Source of the DNA: Pelobacter propionicus DSM 2379
GTDB taxonomy: Bacteria > Desulfobacterota > Desulfuromonadia > Geobacterales > Pseudopelobacteraceae
Direction of reading: 5' to 3'
Length of the DNA stretch: 64,000 nt
NCBI RefSeq assembly: GCF_000015045.1
Contig: NC_008609.1
Span: 2,365,501 to 2,429,500, forward strand
Under the pieces are notes generated by a model, which was not told where the DNA came from, did not search any database, and saw only the letters and a program-made list of their open reading frames with translations. Below, one piece after another: positions 55,487 through 64,000 of this stretch. Position 1 is the first letter of the stretch. Each line of letters starts with the position of its first letter. A program made the translations under genes and the position numbers.

Positions 55487-56851
55487 TTGACTATGAAATC
55501 AAAGTTTATTGAAGTTGACCGGGAAACACCCTATCTGCTCCCGCCATCGCTGCAGGATTGGCTACCAGAAAAGCACTTGGCCCGGTTTGTGGTCGAAATT
55601 GTCGAACAGCTCGACCTGCGCTCTTTGAAAGCTACCTATGCCGGCCGAGGCTCGCAGCCCTATAACCCTGAGATGCTGGTAGCATTGTTGTTTTACGGTT
55701 ATGCGACAGGCGTATTCTCCAGCCGGAAGCTTGAGCGCAGCACCTACGACTCCGTGGCATTCCGGTTCATAGCGGCAAACAGTCATCCTGACCACGATAC
55801 CATTGCCACCTTCCGCCGGCGTTTTCTGCCGCAACTGAACAAGCTGTTTGCCCAGATTCTGCTGATCGCTCATCAGATGGAGGTGCTGAAACTGGGCAAC
55901 GTTAGTTTGGATGGCAGCAAAATCAAGGCGAACGCCTCCAAGCACAAGGCGCTGAGCTATGAGCATGCCTGCAAGCTTGAAGAGCAGATCAAGGCTGAGG
56001 TTGGCGAACTGCTCAAAAAGGCCGAGGCAGCGGACCGTGCCGATATTCCGGACGGCATGAACATCCCCGAAGAACTGGAACGTCGGGAAAAGCGTCTTTC
56101 CGCCATTGCCGCAGCCAAGGTCGAGATCGAAAAACGAGCCGCTGAGCGCCATGCTCGTGAACAGGCCGCTTATGAGAAGAAAGTCGCCGAACGGGCCAAG
56201 AAGGAGCAGGCAACGGGCAAGAAGGCCAAGGGGAAAGAGCCGAAACCGCCCAAATCCGGCCCCACTGCCAAAGATCAGGTCAATCTGACCGATGAAGAGT
56301 CGCGGATCATGCCGACCTCCGGTGGCGGATTCGAGCAGACTTACAACGCCCAGGCCGGTGTGGATACAGCATCAAAGCTCATCGTTTCGGCCCATGTTAC
56401 CCAGAATCCCAATGACAAACAGGAGCTGACACCGACCCTGGAGAACCTGGCGGCGCTGCCTGAGAAGCTTGGCAAGGCAACCGATCTGGTAGCTGACAGT
56501 GGCTACTTCAGCGAAACCAATGTAACTGCCTGTGAGGAGAACGGGATAACTCCCTACATTGCCGTAGACCGGCAGAGTCACAACGTGCCACTGATGGAGC
56601 GCTTTGCCGAACCGCCGCCGTTACCCGAAGATGCCGATTCCGTGGCCAGAATGAAGCATCGCCTGAAGACACCTTCCGGCAAGGCGATCTACGCCCAGCG
56701 AAAAGTCACCTCGGAACCGGTCTTCGGCATCATCAAGGCGGTCATGGGATTCAGAAGCTTTCTTCTTCGTGGCTTTGAAGCAGTAAAAGGCGAATGGAAC
56801 CTCGTCTGCATGGCCTACAACATCAAACGGCTGCATGTCTTGGCCGGATAG
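55487..56851 (+). CDS. IS1182-family DDE transposase
   Basis: A 454-residue transposase of the IS1182 family. The N-terminal domain has the motif Y-L-L-P-P-S-L-Q-D-W-L-P and R-R-R-F-L-P-Q, typical of the group. The DDE catalytic residues are the Asp in N-V-S-L-D-G-S-K-I-K-A-N (about residue 140), the Asp in A-D-S-G-Y-F (about 335) and the Glu of S-E-P-V-F-G-I-I-K (about 408). A Lys/Glu-rich helical insertion lies at about 155-255. The reading frame is intact, so the element may be active. Confidence 0.93.
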   Translation: MTMKSKFIEVDRETPYLLPPSLQDWLPEKHLARFVVEIVEQLDLRSLKATYAGRGSQPYNPEMLVALLFYGYATGVFSSRKLERSTYDSVAFRFIAANSHPDHDTIATFRRRFLPQLNKLFAQILLIAHQMEVLKLGNVSLDGSKIKANASKHKALSYEHACKLEEQIKAEVGELLKKAEAADRADIPDGMNIPEELERREKRLSAIAAAKVEIEKRAAERHAREQAAYEKKVAERAKKEQATGKKAKGKEPKPPKSGPTAKDQVNLTDEESRIMPTSGGGFEQTYNAQAGVDTASKLIVSAHVTQNPNDKQELTPTLENLAALPEKLGKATDLVADSGYFSETNVTACEENGITPYIAVDRQSHNVPLMERFAEPPPLPEDADSVARMKHRLKTPSGKAIYAQRKVTSEPVFGIIKAVMGFRSFLLRGFEAVKGEWNLVCMAYNIKRLHVLAG

Positions 56852-56992
56852 AATGAGAAATAGCGAAAATCAGCCTGTAATAACCGCAGTCATCGCTGAA
56901 AGGGCTGAATTAACCAGGTTGCCGGTGGGAAGACGAACACATACGGAACTTTTTTAATCGGCTTGGCCACAAAAGAGGGCGCCCCTGAGGTC

Positions 56993-57007
56993 AAGCCCGA
57001 CAGACTC
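56993..57007 (-). repeat. Right terminal inverted repeat of the IS
   Basis: AAGCCCGACAGACTC on the plus strand, inverse of the left repeat, followed by CTAG (57008-57011). Confidence 0.9.
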
Positions 57008-57020
57008 CTAGAGCACTCGC

Positions 57021-58367
57021 ATGAAACAGAACAACACACCCGGCCTCTGGGACAGGGACCAGGGGGAATCCACGGCCGCCCCCTCCGCCAACGCCCCCCT
57101 GGCCGAACGGATGCGGCCGCGCACCCTGACGGAGTTCACCGGCCAGGAACATCTGGTGGGCGAGGACCGCATCCTGCGGCGCATGATCGAGACCGACACC
57201 CTCTCCTCGCTGATCTTCTGGGGACCTCCCGGATGCGGCAAGACCACCCTGGCCCATGTCATCGCCCGGGAGACACGGGCGCACTTCATCTTCTTCTCGG
57301 CCATCCTGTCCGGCATCAAGGAGATCAGGGAGATCTTCCGCGAGGCCGAGGGGGTGGCCAGCCGTGGCCGGCGCACGATCCTGTTCGTGGACGAGATCCA
57401 TCGCTTCAACAAATCCCAGCAGGACGCCTTTCTCCCCTATGTGGAAAAAGGGGTAGTCACCATGATCGGCGCCACCACCGAGAACCCCTCCTTCGAGGTC
57501 ATCGCCCCGCTGCTCTCCCGCTGTCGCGTGCTGACCCTGAAACAACTGGAGCCGTCCACCATCGCGGGGCTCATCGGCCAGGCACTGGCCGACCGGGAGC
57601 GGGGACTGGGGGAACTGGGGCTAGACATTTCCGAAGAAGGGCTGGACTTCCTGTCCCGGCAGGCCGGCGGCGACGCGCGCGTGGCCCTGAACACCCTGGA
57701 GGTCGCGGCGGGCCTGGCCCGGGAGAGGCTGATCTCCCTGGAGACGGTCCAGGAGGCGCTGCAGAAGAAGGCGCTCCTGTACGACAAGAGGGGCGAAGAG
57801 CACTACAACGTGATCTCCGCTTTCATCAAGTCCATGCGCGCCAGTGACCCGGACGCGGCCCTGTACTGGCTGGCCCGCATGCTGGAGGCGGGAGAGGATC
57901 CGGTCTTCATCCTGCGGCGCATGATCATCCTGGCGTCGGAAGACATCGGCAATGCCGACCCGCGCGCCCTCCAGCTGGCTGTTTCAGCCCTGCAGGCCTT
58001 CCAGGTGATCGGCATGCCCGAGGGGCGCATAATCATGGCCCAGGCGGTCACCTATCTGGCCACCGCCCCCAAGTCCAACGCCTCCTACCTGGGCATCGAC
58101 GCTACCCTGGCCGAGGTCAGGAAGAGCGGCGGCCTGGGGGTGCCGATGCATATCCGCAACGCCCCCACCACGCTGATGAAGGACCTGGGCTACGGCAAGG
58201 GGTACCAGTACGCCCACGACTATGCCGAAGGGTATGCCGGCCAGCCCTGCCTGCCGGACGAACTGGCCGGACGCACGTTCTACGAACCAAAGGGGTATGG
58301 ATACGAGAAGAGCATCGTGGAACGCATGGAGTGGCTGAAGAGGATCAAGGAGGAAAGAAAAAAATGA
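57021..58367 (+). CDS. rarA: Replication-associated recombination protein A (RarA/MgsA)
   Basis: A 448-residue AAA+ ATPase of the RarA/MgsA/WRNIP1 family, active at stalled replication forks. Walker A G-P-P-G-C-G-K-T-T (about residues 63-71) and Walker B L-F-V-D-E-I-H-R-F-N (about 118-127) are present. The C-terminal MgsA domain contains Y-L-A-T-A-P-K-S-N-A-S-Y-x-G-I (about 346-360). The ATG at 57021 lies 9 bases after the right-hand CTAG and has no strong ribosome-binding site, consistent with former translation coupling to glgP. The next gene overlaps its stop codon. Confidence 0.93.
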   Translation: MKQNNTPGLWDRDQGESTAAPSANAPLAERMRPRTLTEFTGQEHLVGEDRILRRMIETDTLSSLIFWGPPGCGKTTLAHVIARETRAHFIFFSAILSGIKEIREIFREAEGVASRGRRTILFVDEIHRFNKSQQDAFLPYVEKGVVTMIGATTENPSFEVIAPLLSRCRVLTLKQLEPSTIAGLIGQALADRERGLGELGLDISEEGLDFLSRQAGGDARVALNTLEVAAGLARERLISLETVQEALQKKALLYDKRGEEHYNVISAFIKSMRASDPDAALYWLARMLEAGEDPVFILRRMIILASEDIGNADPRALQLAVSALQAFQVIGMPEGRIIMAQAVTYLATAPKSNASYLGIDATLAEVRKSGGLGVPMHIRNAPTTLMKDLGYGKGYQYAHDYAEGYAGQPCLPDELAGRTFYEPKGYGYEKSIVERMEWLKRIKEERKK

Positions 58368-58825
58368 AACCGTTCACCCTTGAGCGCAGCCAGATTCTTC
58401 CGGTGAGCCAGGACGAGGCCTGGAGGTTCTTCTCCGATCCGGCCAACCTGGGCAACATCACCCCCCCTTCCATGGAGTTCCGGCTGACCTGCCAGCCACC
58501 GAAGGAGGCCCACGCCGGCATGATCCTGACCTATTCCCTGCGGCCACTGTTCGGCATCAGGATGGCCTGGACGACCGAAATCACCCACCTGCAAAGGCCG
58601 CTTTTCTTTGTTGACGAGCAGCGCTTCGGCCCGTATCGTTTCTGGCATCATCAGCACCATTTCCGGGAAGTTGACGGCGGCGTGGAGATGCACGACCTGG
58701 TGCACTACCTGCTGCCGGCCATGCAGTTCACCTGGCTGATGAACCGGTGCATCGTGGCCCCCCGCCTGAAGCGGATATTCGACTATCGACGCGACGCCCT
58801 GCAGCGGATCTTCCCGGCAGGCTGA
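58364..58825 (+). CDS. SRPBCC-fold ligand-binding protein
   Basis: A 153-residue member of the START/SRPBCC (ligand-binding/coenzyme Q-binding-like) superfamily: N-x-S-Q-I-L-P-V-S-x-D-E-A-W-R-F-F-S-D-P near the start, the T-P-P-S-M-E-F pattern, and H-D-L-V-H-Y-L-L-P later. Such domains form a hydrophobic cavity for lipids or other small molecules. Its ATG overlaps the rarA stop (ATGA), so the two are coupled. The function is unknown. Confidence 0.8.
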   Translation: MKPFTLERSQILPVSQDEAWRFFSDPANLGNITPPSMEFRLTCQPPKEAHAGMILTYSLRPLFGIRMAWTTEITHLQRPLFFVDEQRFGPYRFWHHQHHFREVDGGVEMHDLVHYLLPAMQFTWLMNRCIVAPRLKRIFDYRRDALQRIFPAG

Positions 58826-58826
58826 C

Positions 58827-59900
58827 GTGCGGCGAAGAAGCTACTACCGCGGCCAGTCGCGCAAGGCCGGCCTTCCTCCCGGCACCCTGGTACACACCGG
58901 CGCCCTGCCCACCACCGGGGCCACCACCGTCAGCGCCATCAGCTATTCGACAGAGGATTTCCGCGAATATCATCCGCAGAACCTGGACCAATGCATTCCG
59001 GTCAAGGGGACCGGCAAGATCACCTGGATCAACCTGGAGGGGCTTCACGACCTGGAGCTGATCAGGCACTTCGGCGACTGCTACGGACTGCACCCCCTGA
59101 TCCTGGAGGATCTCGTCAACACCAGCCAGCGCCCCAAGCTGGAGGATTACGGGGATTACCTCTTCATCGTCACCCGCATGATCCGCTTCCAGAAGGATCG
59201 GGGCATCGAGACGGAACAGGTGGCCATGATCCTCGGCCCCGGCTACCTGCTCTCCTTCCAGGAGGGGATCGTTGGAGACGCGTTCGAATCGGTGCGGGAG
59301 CGGATCCGCTCCGGCCGGGGACGCCTCAGGTCCCTGGGGGCCGACTATCTGACCTACGCCCTGATGGATGCCATCGTGGACGGCTATTTCACCGTGCTGG
59401 AGGAGATGGGGGAATATCTGGAGGACCTGGAGGAGGAGCTTGCCCAGGGGCCGACGCAGATGATCCTGAAACGGATCATCGCACTCAAGCGGGAGATCAT
59501 CTTCATGCGCAAGAGCGCCTGGCCGCTGCGGGAGGTGACCTCTGCCCTGGAGCGGGGTGAGTCGCAGTTGATCGGCGACCCGTCCCGTGTCTACTTCCGC
59601 GACATCTACGACCACAGCATCCAGGTGATCGATGGGGTGGAGACCTTCCGCGACCTGCTCTCCGGCATGCTGGACCTGTACCTCTCCAGCATCGGCAACC
59701 GGACCAACGAGGTGATGAAGTTTTTGACCGTGATCGGCACGATCTTCCTGCCACTGACCTTCCTGGTGGGGGTATACGGCATGAACTTCAAGCACATTCC
59801 GGAACTCTCATGGCCCAACGGCTACTTCGAGTTGTGGGGGGTGATGCTGGCCATCTCCCTGGGCATGGTGCTCTATTTCAAAAGAAAGCGGTGGCTCTAA
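58827..59900 (+). CDS. corA: CorA-type magnesium/cobalt transporter
   Basis: A 357-residue CorA (2-TM-GxN) channel. The pore signature Y-G-M-N-F (about residues 320-324) lies in the first of two C-terminal helices, followed by a short loop and final K-R-K-R-W. The large N-terminal cytoplasmic domain has long helices (E-D-L-E-E-E-L, M-R-K-S-A-W-P-L-R-E). It mediates passive uptake of Mg2+ (and Co2+/Ni2+). The start is GTG at 58827, just after the SRPBCC stop. Confidence 0.92.
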   Translation: MRRRSYYRGQSRKAGLPPGTLVHTGALPTTGATTVSAISYSTEDFREYHPQNLDQCIPVKGTGKITWINLEGLHDLELIRHFGDCYGLHPLILEDLVNTSQRPKLEDYGDYLFIVTRMIRFQKDRGIETEQVAMILGPGYLLSFQEGIVGDAFESVRERIRSGRGRLRSLGADYLTYALMDAIVDGYFTVLEEMGEYLEDLEEELAQGPTQMILKRIIALKREIIFMRKSAWPLREVTSALERGESQLIGDPSRVYFRDIYDHSIQVIDGVETFRDLLSGMLDLYLSSIGNRTNEVMKFLTVIGTIFLPLTFLVGVYGMNFKHIPELSWPNGYFELWGVMLAISLGMVLYFKRKRWL

Positions 59901-59915
59901 CCACTTGGTGACGAC

Positions 59916-60260
59916 ATGAAACAACTGCTGCTCAGATGGGTTTTGAATTCCTTTGCCCTGTTCTTCGTGATGAAACTGATTCCCGGCATCCAGATCGACC
60001 GTTTCGGCGACCTGATGCTGGCGACCCTGGTGATCGGCCTCTTGAACGCCTTCCTGCGGCCGCTGATCGTGCTGTTCACCCTGCCGGTCACCATCGCCAC
60101 CCTGGGGCTGTTCACCCTGGTGATCAACGGCGTTATCTTTGCCCTGGCCGCCCTGCTTCTGAAGGGCTTCCATGTCACCGGATTCGGAACCGCCTTCGTG
60201 GCCGCCCTGCTCTTCAGCATCTTCAGCTTCATACTGAACATGGTCTTCCGCACAAAATAA
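59916..60260 (+). CDS. Phage-holin-family-like small membrane protein (DUF/PF04020)
   Basis: A 114-residue protein with four hydrophobic segments: about residues 1-22, 31-50, 52-73 and 85-110. Features match the family annotated as phage holin family 4/membrane protein of unknown function (PF04020), including L-N-A-F-L-R-P-L-I-V-L-F-T-L-P-V-T. These are not true phage holins in most genomes. It lies 15 bases after corA, so it may be co-transcribed. Confidence 0.8.
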   Translation: MKQLLLRWVLNSFALFFVMKLIPGIQIDRFGDLMLATLVIGLLNAFLRPLIVLFTLPVTIATLGLFTLVINGVIFALAALLLKGFHVTGFGTAFVAALLFSIFSFILNMVFRTK

Positions 60261-60272
60261 AACGGGTGGGGG

Positions 60273-60551
60273 TCATCCGTACAGGGACAATCTCTGGCGG
60301 GGACTGTCGGCATCCAGGAGGGCCTTCTTCTCGGCAGGAGTCACGGCCTGTGACGGTTTCAGCCCGTGGCCGGTATTGGTGGAGCCTGACACCGAGGGGG
60401 AGAGGGTTACCCGGTCATCCTGAGTCCCCCGTTCACGCCGTTCGGGGGAGTTTTTCTCGTCGGCCTCGATCTGCCGCCCGGAAGGACGAAGCGGAATCAG
60501 AGGCAAAACGGTATCGGCTTTTTTTTCCAGCGTCGCGATGGATGATGTCAT
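60273..60551 (-). CDS. Small hypothetical protein
   Basis: A 92-residue, Ser/Thr-, Arg- and Glu-rich protein with no recognised family. The ATG at 60551 is preceded by GGGGGGTGA, a strong ribosome-binding site. Composition predicts mostly disorder. It is convergent with the membrane protein gene and divergent from the lipoprotein gene. Confidence 0.5.
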   Translation of the reverse strand: MTSSIATLEKKADTVLPLIPLRPSGRQIEADEKNSPERRERGTQDDRVTLSPSVSGSTNTGHGLKPSQAVTPAEKKALLDADSPRQRLSLYG

Positions 60552-60696
60552 ACCGTTCACCCCCCGTTCATCTCTTCATTAATTCTAGCGCCGCTCGTCT
60601 CACGCCACAAGCTGTTTCACGGGATTGCATCACCCCCTGTTTTTGATATAGTACTGCCAGCCTTACCCCATTTCCCGACCTGAAAGGTACGAAAGC

Positions 60697-61320
60697 ATGA
60701 ACGGAAAACTCCCCATTGTCGGATCACTTCTCTGCGCGCTCCTGCTCCTGGCAGGGATCTGCGGGTGCACCACGGTCGACCAGACGGTCTCCCTGAACTA
60801 CGCTCCCCTGGAGAGAGCCTTCGGCCAGCAGAGCGGCGAATTCATTGTCAGCCGGGTGGACTCCCGGCCGTTTGCCAGAAACGCCAGAGGCGAATGGATC
60901 ATCGGTTCACTCAACAACGTGCATGGCGTCCACCAGGCTGACCTGCTGGCCGACCGCAACCAGGGAGAGTGGATCAGCGAGGCGCTGCTGCTGGAGTTGA
61001 AACATTCGGGCTACACGGTCACCCGGAAAAGCCCGCTGCCGCCCGACACGGCCCGGGGCATCGAGATCCGTGACCTGAACGCCTCGCTGAACGTCAACCA
61101 GGACCTGTTCACCAGCAGCGCCAAACAGGAACTGAAGTTCAACGTGGATCTCTACCTGAACGGCACAAAAATAAAAACATTCGCCGTTGTATCGCGCGCC
61201 AGCCACACCCTGCCCTTGAAGGCGTCGGCCGAAGAGAACGCCAGGATCATGCTCCAGTCCATGCAGGATGCCATGCAGCAGGTCATGGCCGAAGTAAGCG
61301 CCCTTTTCGACAGAAAGTGA
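60697..61320 (+). CDS. YajG-like lipoprotein
   Basis: A 207-residue lipoprotein. The signal peptide ends in a Cys cluster (A-G-I-C-G-C24). Two beta-rich repeats and a C-terminal helical part follow, resembling the YajG family of outer-membrane lipoproteins, whose function is not well known. Features include R-V-D-S-R-P-F-A-R-N-A-R-G-E and the alternation K-Q-E-L-K-F-N-V-D-L-Y. Its stop overlaps the tilS start (GTGA), so co-translation is likely. Confidence 0.72.
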   Translation: MNGKLPIVGSLLCALLLLAGICGCTTVDQTVSLNYAPLERAFGQQSGEFIVSRVDSRPFARNARGEWIIGSLNNVHGVHQADLLADRNQGEWISEALLLELKHSGYTVTRKSPLPPDTARGIEIRDLNASLNVNQDLFTSSAKQELKFNVDLYLNGTKIKTFAVVSRASHTLPLKASAEENARIMLQSMQDAMQQVMAEVSALFDRK

Positions 61321-62774
61321 TCGCCACGAACCTCCCCGCACGCGTCAGCCGCACCATCCGTGATCAGCAACTCTTCGCCCCCGGCGACACCGTCATCCTG
61401 GCTCTGTCCGGAGGGGCGGACTCCTGCGTTCTGCTGGACATCCTGGCCGGGCTGACGGAGTTCTCCCCCTGCCTGGTGATAGCCCACCTCAACCACCAGC
61501 TGCGGGGGGCTGAATCCGACGGCGACGAGTTATTCTGCCGCAGCCTGGCCGAACGCTACGGCCTCCCCTTCCGCTCCCGCAGCCTGGACGTGGCCGCCCT
61601 GGCCCGCCGGCAGGGGCTCAACCTGGAGGATGCCGGACGCCGGGCTCGTCTGGAATTCCTGGAGGACGTTGCCAGGAGTTTTCATGCAACGGCCATCGCC
61701 CTGGCCCACCACGCCGACGACCAGGCAGAAACCGTGCTGATGCGCCTCTTGCGCGGATCGGGCATGACCGGTCTGCGCGGCATGTCCTTCCGCGGCCCGG
61801 GCGGCCGCATCCGCCCCCTGCTGAACAGCCGCCGCTGCGAGATCGATGCCTATCTGCGGGCACGGGGGCTGGAGCACCGCGAGGATGCCAGCAACCGCGA
61901 CACCGCCTTCCTGCGAAACCGCATCCGCCACGAACTGCTGCCGCTCTTGGAACAGTACAACCCCGCCATCCGCGAGCGCCTGGTCGGCACCGCCGCGCTC
62001 CTGGCCGACGAGGACGACCTGCTGGAGGGGATGGCGGAGGATCTGGCGGCCAGGGCCTGCCATTTCGGCAGCGACAGCGTCTCCTGCTCCCTGACCCGAC
62101 TGGAGGGGGAACCCCAGGCACTCAAACGCAGGCTGGTGCGCCGGATCCTGGCCCATCTGACAGGGAACGGCGAACACGTTACCCGGCGCCATATCCAGGC
62201 CATGGAAGATCTCATGGATTCTCCCCGGCCCAACGCGACCCTTAACCTGTTCCGAGGGATCAGGGCGGTACGGGAATACGGAACCTTGCGCCTCTCAAGG
62301 GGGCTGCCGCCGGAGGATCTCCCCCATGAAGCGCGGGAACTGCCCGGCCCCGGCCGATACATTCTCTCCGACGGTTCCCTGCTGACGCTGGCTCCGGCGA
62401 CCGCTCCGCCGGATCCGGCCTCCCTGCCGGCAACCGTGGCCCTCTTCGACCTGGAGAAAGCCCCCTTTCCCTGGAGGGTGCGCACCTTCACCCCCGGAGA
62501 CCGGATCGCCCCCTTTGCCATGGCCGGCAGCAAGAAGGTCAAGGAACTGTTCATGGAACGCAGGGTCCCCCGCGACCAACGGGGACGGATCCCGCTAATC
62601 TTCTGTGGCGACGACCTGATCTGGGTCTGCGGCCTGCGCACATCCCGACTGGCGCAGCTTGACGCCGGATCCCGGAACATCATTATGGCGGTATACTCTC
62701 CACGGTCGGGGGATGATCGACTGACCGACGCCAAGGAGAGGGACAGGGAGGAAAAACCATGCGCATGGGAATGA
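61317..62774 (+). CDS. tilS: tRNA(Ile)-lysidine synthase
   Basis: A 485-residue TilS. It ligates lysine to C34 of tRNA-Ile(CAU), changing its specificity from Met to Ile. The ATP-pyrophosphatase motif is L-S-G-G-A-D-S (about residues 29-35), the second motif H-L-N-H-Q-L-R-G-A-E-S-D, and R-x-R-R-x-R-L-E-F-L is also present. The C-terminal TilS domain (P-G-D-R-I-x-P-F, K-K-V-K-E-L-F) is complete. GTG start at 61317. It overlaps gnd by 16 bases. Confidence 0.93.
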   Translation: MIATNLPARVSRTIRDQQLFAPGDTVILALSGGADSCVLLDILAGLTEFSPCLVIAHLNHQLRGAESDGDELFCRSLAERYGLPFRSRSLDVAALARRQGLNLEDAGRRARLEFLEDVARSFHATAIALAHHADDQAETVLMRLLRGSGMTGLRGMSFRGPGGRIRPLLNSRRCEIDAYLRARGLEHREDASNRDTAFLRNRIRHELLPLLEQYNPAIRERLVGTAALLADEDDLLEGMAEDLAARACHFGSDSVSCSLTRLEGEPQALKRRLVRRILAHLTGNGEHVTRRHIQAMEDLMDSPRPNATLNLFRGIRAVREYGTLRLSRGLPPEDLPHEARELPGPGRYILSDGSLLTLAPATAPPDPASLPATVALFDLEKAPFPWRVRTFTPGDRIAPFAMAGSKKVKELFMERRVPRDQRGRIPLIFCGDDLIWVCGLRTSRLAQLDAGSRNIIMAVYSPRSGDDRLTDAKERDREEKPCAWE

Positions 62775-63784
62775 TCGGAGTGGGGAGGATGGGCGGAGAC
62801 ATGGTGCGGAGGCTCTTGAAGGGCGGTCACGAGTGCGTGGTCCACGCCCGCAGACCATCGTCCATGGAACCGCTGGTCAGAGAGGGGGCACTGGGGGCAG
62901 CGCCCCTGGCCGAACTGGTCTCGCTGCTCCCGAAGCCGCGCGTGGTCTGGCTGATGATCCCGGCCGCCTCGGTGGACAGGGTCATCGCCGACATAGCGCC
63001 GCTTCTCGACGCGGGCGACATTCTGATCGACGGCGGCAACTCCCACTACCACGACGACATCAGGCGTTGTGACGAACTGCGCGACAGATCGATCCACTAC
63101 CTGGATGTGGGCACCAGCGGCGGCGTCTGGGGGCTTGAGCGGGGCTACTGCCTGATGATCGGCGGTGAACGGGAAGCGGTGCAGTACCTGGACCCGCTCT
63201 TCGCCACCCTGGCCCCCGGCAGGGGCGCAGCCCCGGACAGTCCCGGCCGGAGCGACTCCGGCTCCAGTGCCGAAAGGGGCTACCTGCACTGCGGACCCAG
63301 CGGGGCCGGACATTTCGTCAAGATGGTGCACAACGGCATCGAATACGGCATGATGGCCGCCTATGCCGAGGGGTTCAACATCCTGGCCCATGCCAACATC
63401 GGCAGCCAGGAGCGGGAGACGGATGCCGAGACAACGCCCCTGCGCGACCCGCGCCACTTCCGCTTTGAGCTGAACCTGGCCGACATCGCCGAACTGTGGC
63501 GAAGGGGGAGCGTGGTTTCCTCCTGGCTTTTGGACCTCACCGCCAGGGCCTTGGCCGCTGGCCAGGGGTTGGAGCGCTTCAGCGGACAGGTTTCCGACTC
63601 GGGCGAGGGGCGCTGGACCGTGGCCACGGCCATCGAGGCAGGTGTCCCGGCACCGGTGCTTGCCACGGCGCTCTTCCAGCGTTTCAGCTCGCGCGGCGAG
63701 GCGGACTTCGCCGACCGCCTCTTGTCGGCCATGCGCTACGAATTCGGCGGCCACCATGAAAAGAGCACATCAGGGGAGGGATAG
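62759..63784 (+). CDS. gnd: 6-phosphogluconate dehydrogenase, decarboxylating (YqeC/GndA-like)
   Basis: A 341-residue short-form 6PGDH. It oxidises and decarboxylates 6-phosphogluconate to ribulose-5-phosphate. Rossmann motif G-x-G-x-x-G (G-M-I-G-V-G-R-M-G, residues 4-12). Substrate site: G-G-N-S-H-Y (about 91-96), D-V-G-T-S-G-G-V-W-G (about 118-127), and H-C-G-P-S-G-A-G-H-F-V-K-M-V-H-N-G-I-E-Y with the catalytic lysine (about 180-199). AGGAGG-type site precedes the ATG. The zwf gene follows after 3 bases. Confidence 0.92.
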   Translation: MRMGMIGVGRMGGDMVRRLLKGGHECVVHARRPSSMEPLVREGALGAAPLAELVSLLPKPRVVWLMIPAASVDRVIADIAPLLDAGDILIDGGNSHYHDDIRRCDELRDRSIHYLDVGTSGGVWGLERGYCLMIGGEREAVQYLDPLFATLAPGRGAAPDSPGRSDSGSSAERGYLHCGPSGAGHFVKMVHNGIEYGMMAAYAEGFNILAHANIGSQERETDAETTPLRDPRHFRFELNLADIAELWRRGSVVSSWLLDLTARALAAGQGLERFSGQVSDSGEGRWTVATAIEAGVPAPVLATALFQRFSSRGEADFADRLLSAMRYEFGGHHEKSTSGEG

Positions 63785-63787
63785 ATC

Positions 63788-64000
63788 ATGCCGTCATCCA
63801 GAAAGCTGGACCCGACCATCATCGTGATCTTCGGCGGCGGGGGGGATCTGACCAGGCGCAAACTCATTCCGGCGCTGCACAACCTCATGCTGGACAATCT
63901 GCTCCCCCAACGCTGCGCCATCATCGGCATCGGCCGGAGGAGCATGGACGACGACACCTTCCGCAACCATCTCAAAAGCGGCCTGGAACAGTTCTCCCGA
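63788..64000 (+). CDS. zwf: Glucose-6-phosphate dehydrogenase, N-terminal part (cut by window end)
   Basis: The first 71 residues of G6PDH (glucose-6-phosphate to 6-phosphogluconolactone). The NADP+-binding motif reads F-G-G-G-G-D-L-T-R-R-K-L, where the family usually has G-A-S-G-D-L. The gene continues past the window edge. Together with gnd it forms the oxidative pentose phosphate module; the lactonase (pgl) probably lies beyond the edge. Confidence 0.9.
   Translation, partial: MPSSRKLDPTIIVIFGGGGDLTRRKLIPALHNLMLDNLLPQRCAIIGIGRRSMDDDTFRNHLKSGLEQFSR

Larger units (their letters stand above)
55331..57007 (+). mobile_element. IS1182-family insertion sequence, complete
   Basis: A 1677-base element. 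Terminal inverted repeats are GAGTCTGTCGGGCTT at the left (55331-55345) and its exact reverse complement at the right (56993-57007). Both ends are flanked by CTAG (55327-55330 and 57008-57011), the likely 4-base target duplication. It carries one intact transposase gene. It sits between glgP and rarA. The similarity of the repeats, the intact gene and the perfect duplication suggest recent insertion. Confidence 0.9.

Noticed and set aside
61850-63757. 635-residue minus-strand frame across tilS and gnd
   Set aside because: Antisense to two recognised genes; no family features.

Overview
The window looks like a chromosomal segment from a GC-rich (roughly 60% by eye) deltaproteobacterium of the Desulfuromonadia/Geobacterales type (Geobacter or Pelobacter propionicus-like). 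This is inferred from the gene mix: a c-type cytochrome behind a GEMM-I riboswitch, two RND or MacAB export systems, FapA, a YjfB-like protein, a clostridial-type 2[4Fe-4S] ferredoxin next to acetate kinase, and beta-hydroxyacid dehydrogenase and YhdH reductases. No rRNA, tRNA, CRISPR array or prophage was seen. The only complete mobile element is one IS1182-family insertion sequence.

Layout. 0.4-7.4 kb holds single genes: a small membrane protein, a TrmO-like methyltransferase, secreted proteins, a beta-hydroxyacid dehydrogenase, a diheme secreted protein with a sigma70 promoter, GEMM-I riboswitch and terminator in its leader, and a fasciclin protein. 7.5-17.7 kb is an MdtABC-like RND efflux operon with its own outer-membrane factor and an MFS exporter. 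18-28 kb carries a Slp lipoprotein, a SulP anion transporter, flavoproteins, a frameshifted lipocalin gene, a methyltransferase, and a YhdH/AcuI reductase with its NemR-like TetR regulator. 27.7-38.6 kb looks like an envelope-stress region: MacAB-TolC, two Spy/CpxP-like periplasmic proteins, a PDZ protein and an EF-hand protein, divergent from a BaeSR/CpxAR-like two-component system.

38.8-44.6 kb has ferredoxin and acetate kinase sharing a twice-repeated operator-like motif, then a TPR protein, PtsP and a glycine-zipper lipoprotein. 44.7-50.5 kb has FapA, a CoxE-like VWA protein with a MoxR ATPase, and a UbiD decarboxylase. 50.7-52.6 kb has a lipoate ligase/lipoyl synthase pair and a YjfB-like small protein. 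52.8-60.3 kb runs from glycogen phosphorylase through the insertion sequence to rarA, an SRPBCC protein, CorA and a small membrane protein. 60.7 kb to the end has a lipoprotein, tilS, gnd and the start of zwf (oxidative pentose phosphate pathway).

Regulatory observations: (i) the leader RNA of the diheme protein can be folded as a GEMM-I aptamer whose 3' side is shared with an intrinsic terminator, so ligand binding should turn expression on. (ii) The promoters of the NemR-like regulator, of its neighbour yhdH and of the moxR/VWA pair share TAGAC...GTCTA-type operators, two of them in 29/37-identical promoter segments, pointing to one small regulon. (iii) TGTATACAATTG occurs twice between the divergent ferredoxin and ackA genes. 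(iv) The IS1182-type element sits in a duplicated CTAG exactly at the glgP stop codon, and removing it leaves glgP and rarA 9 bases apart.
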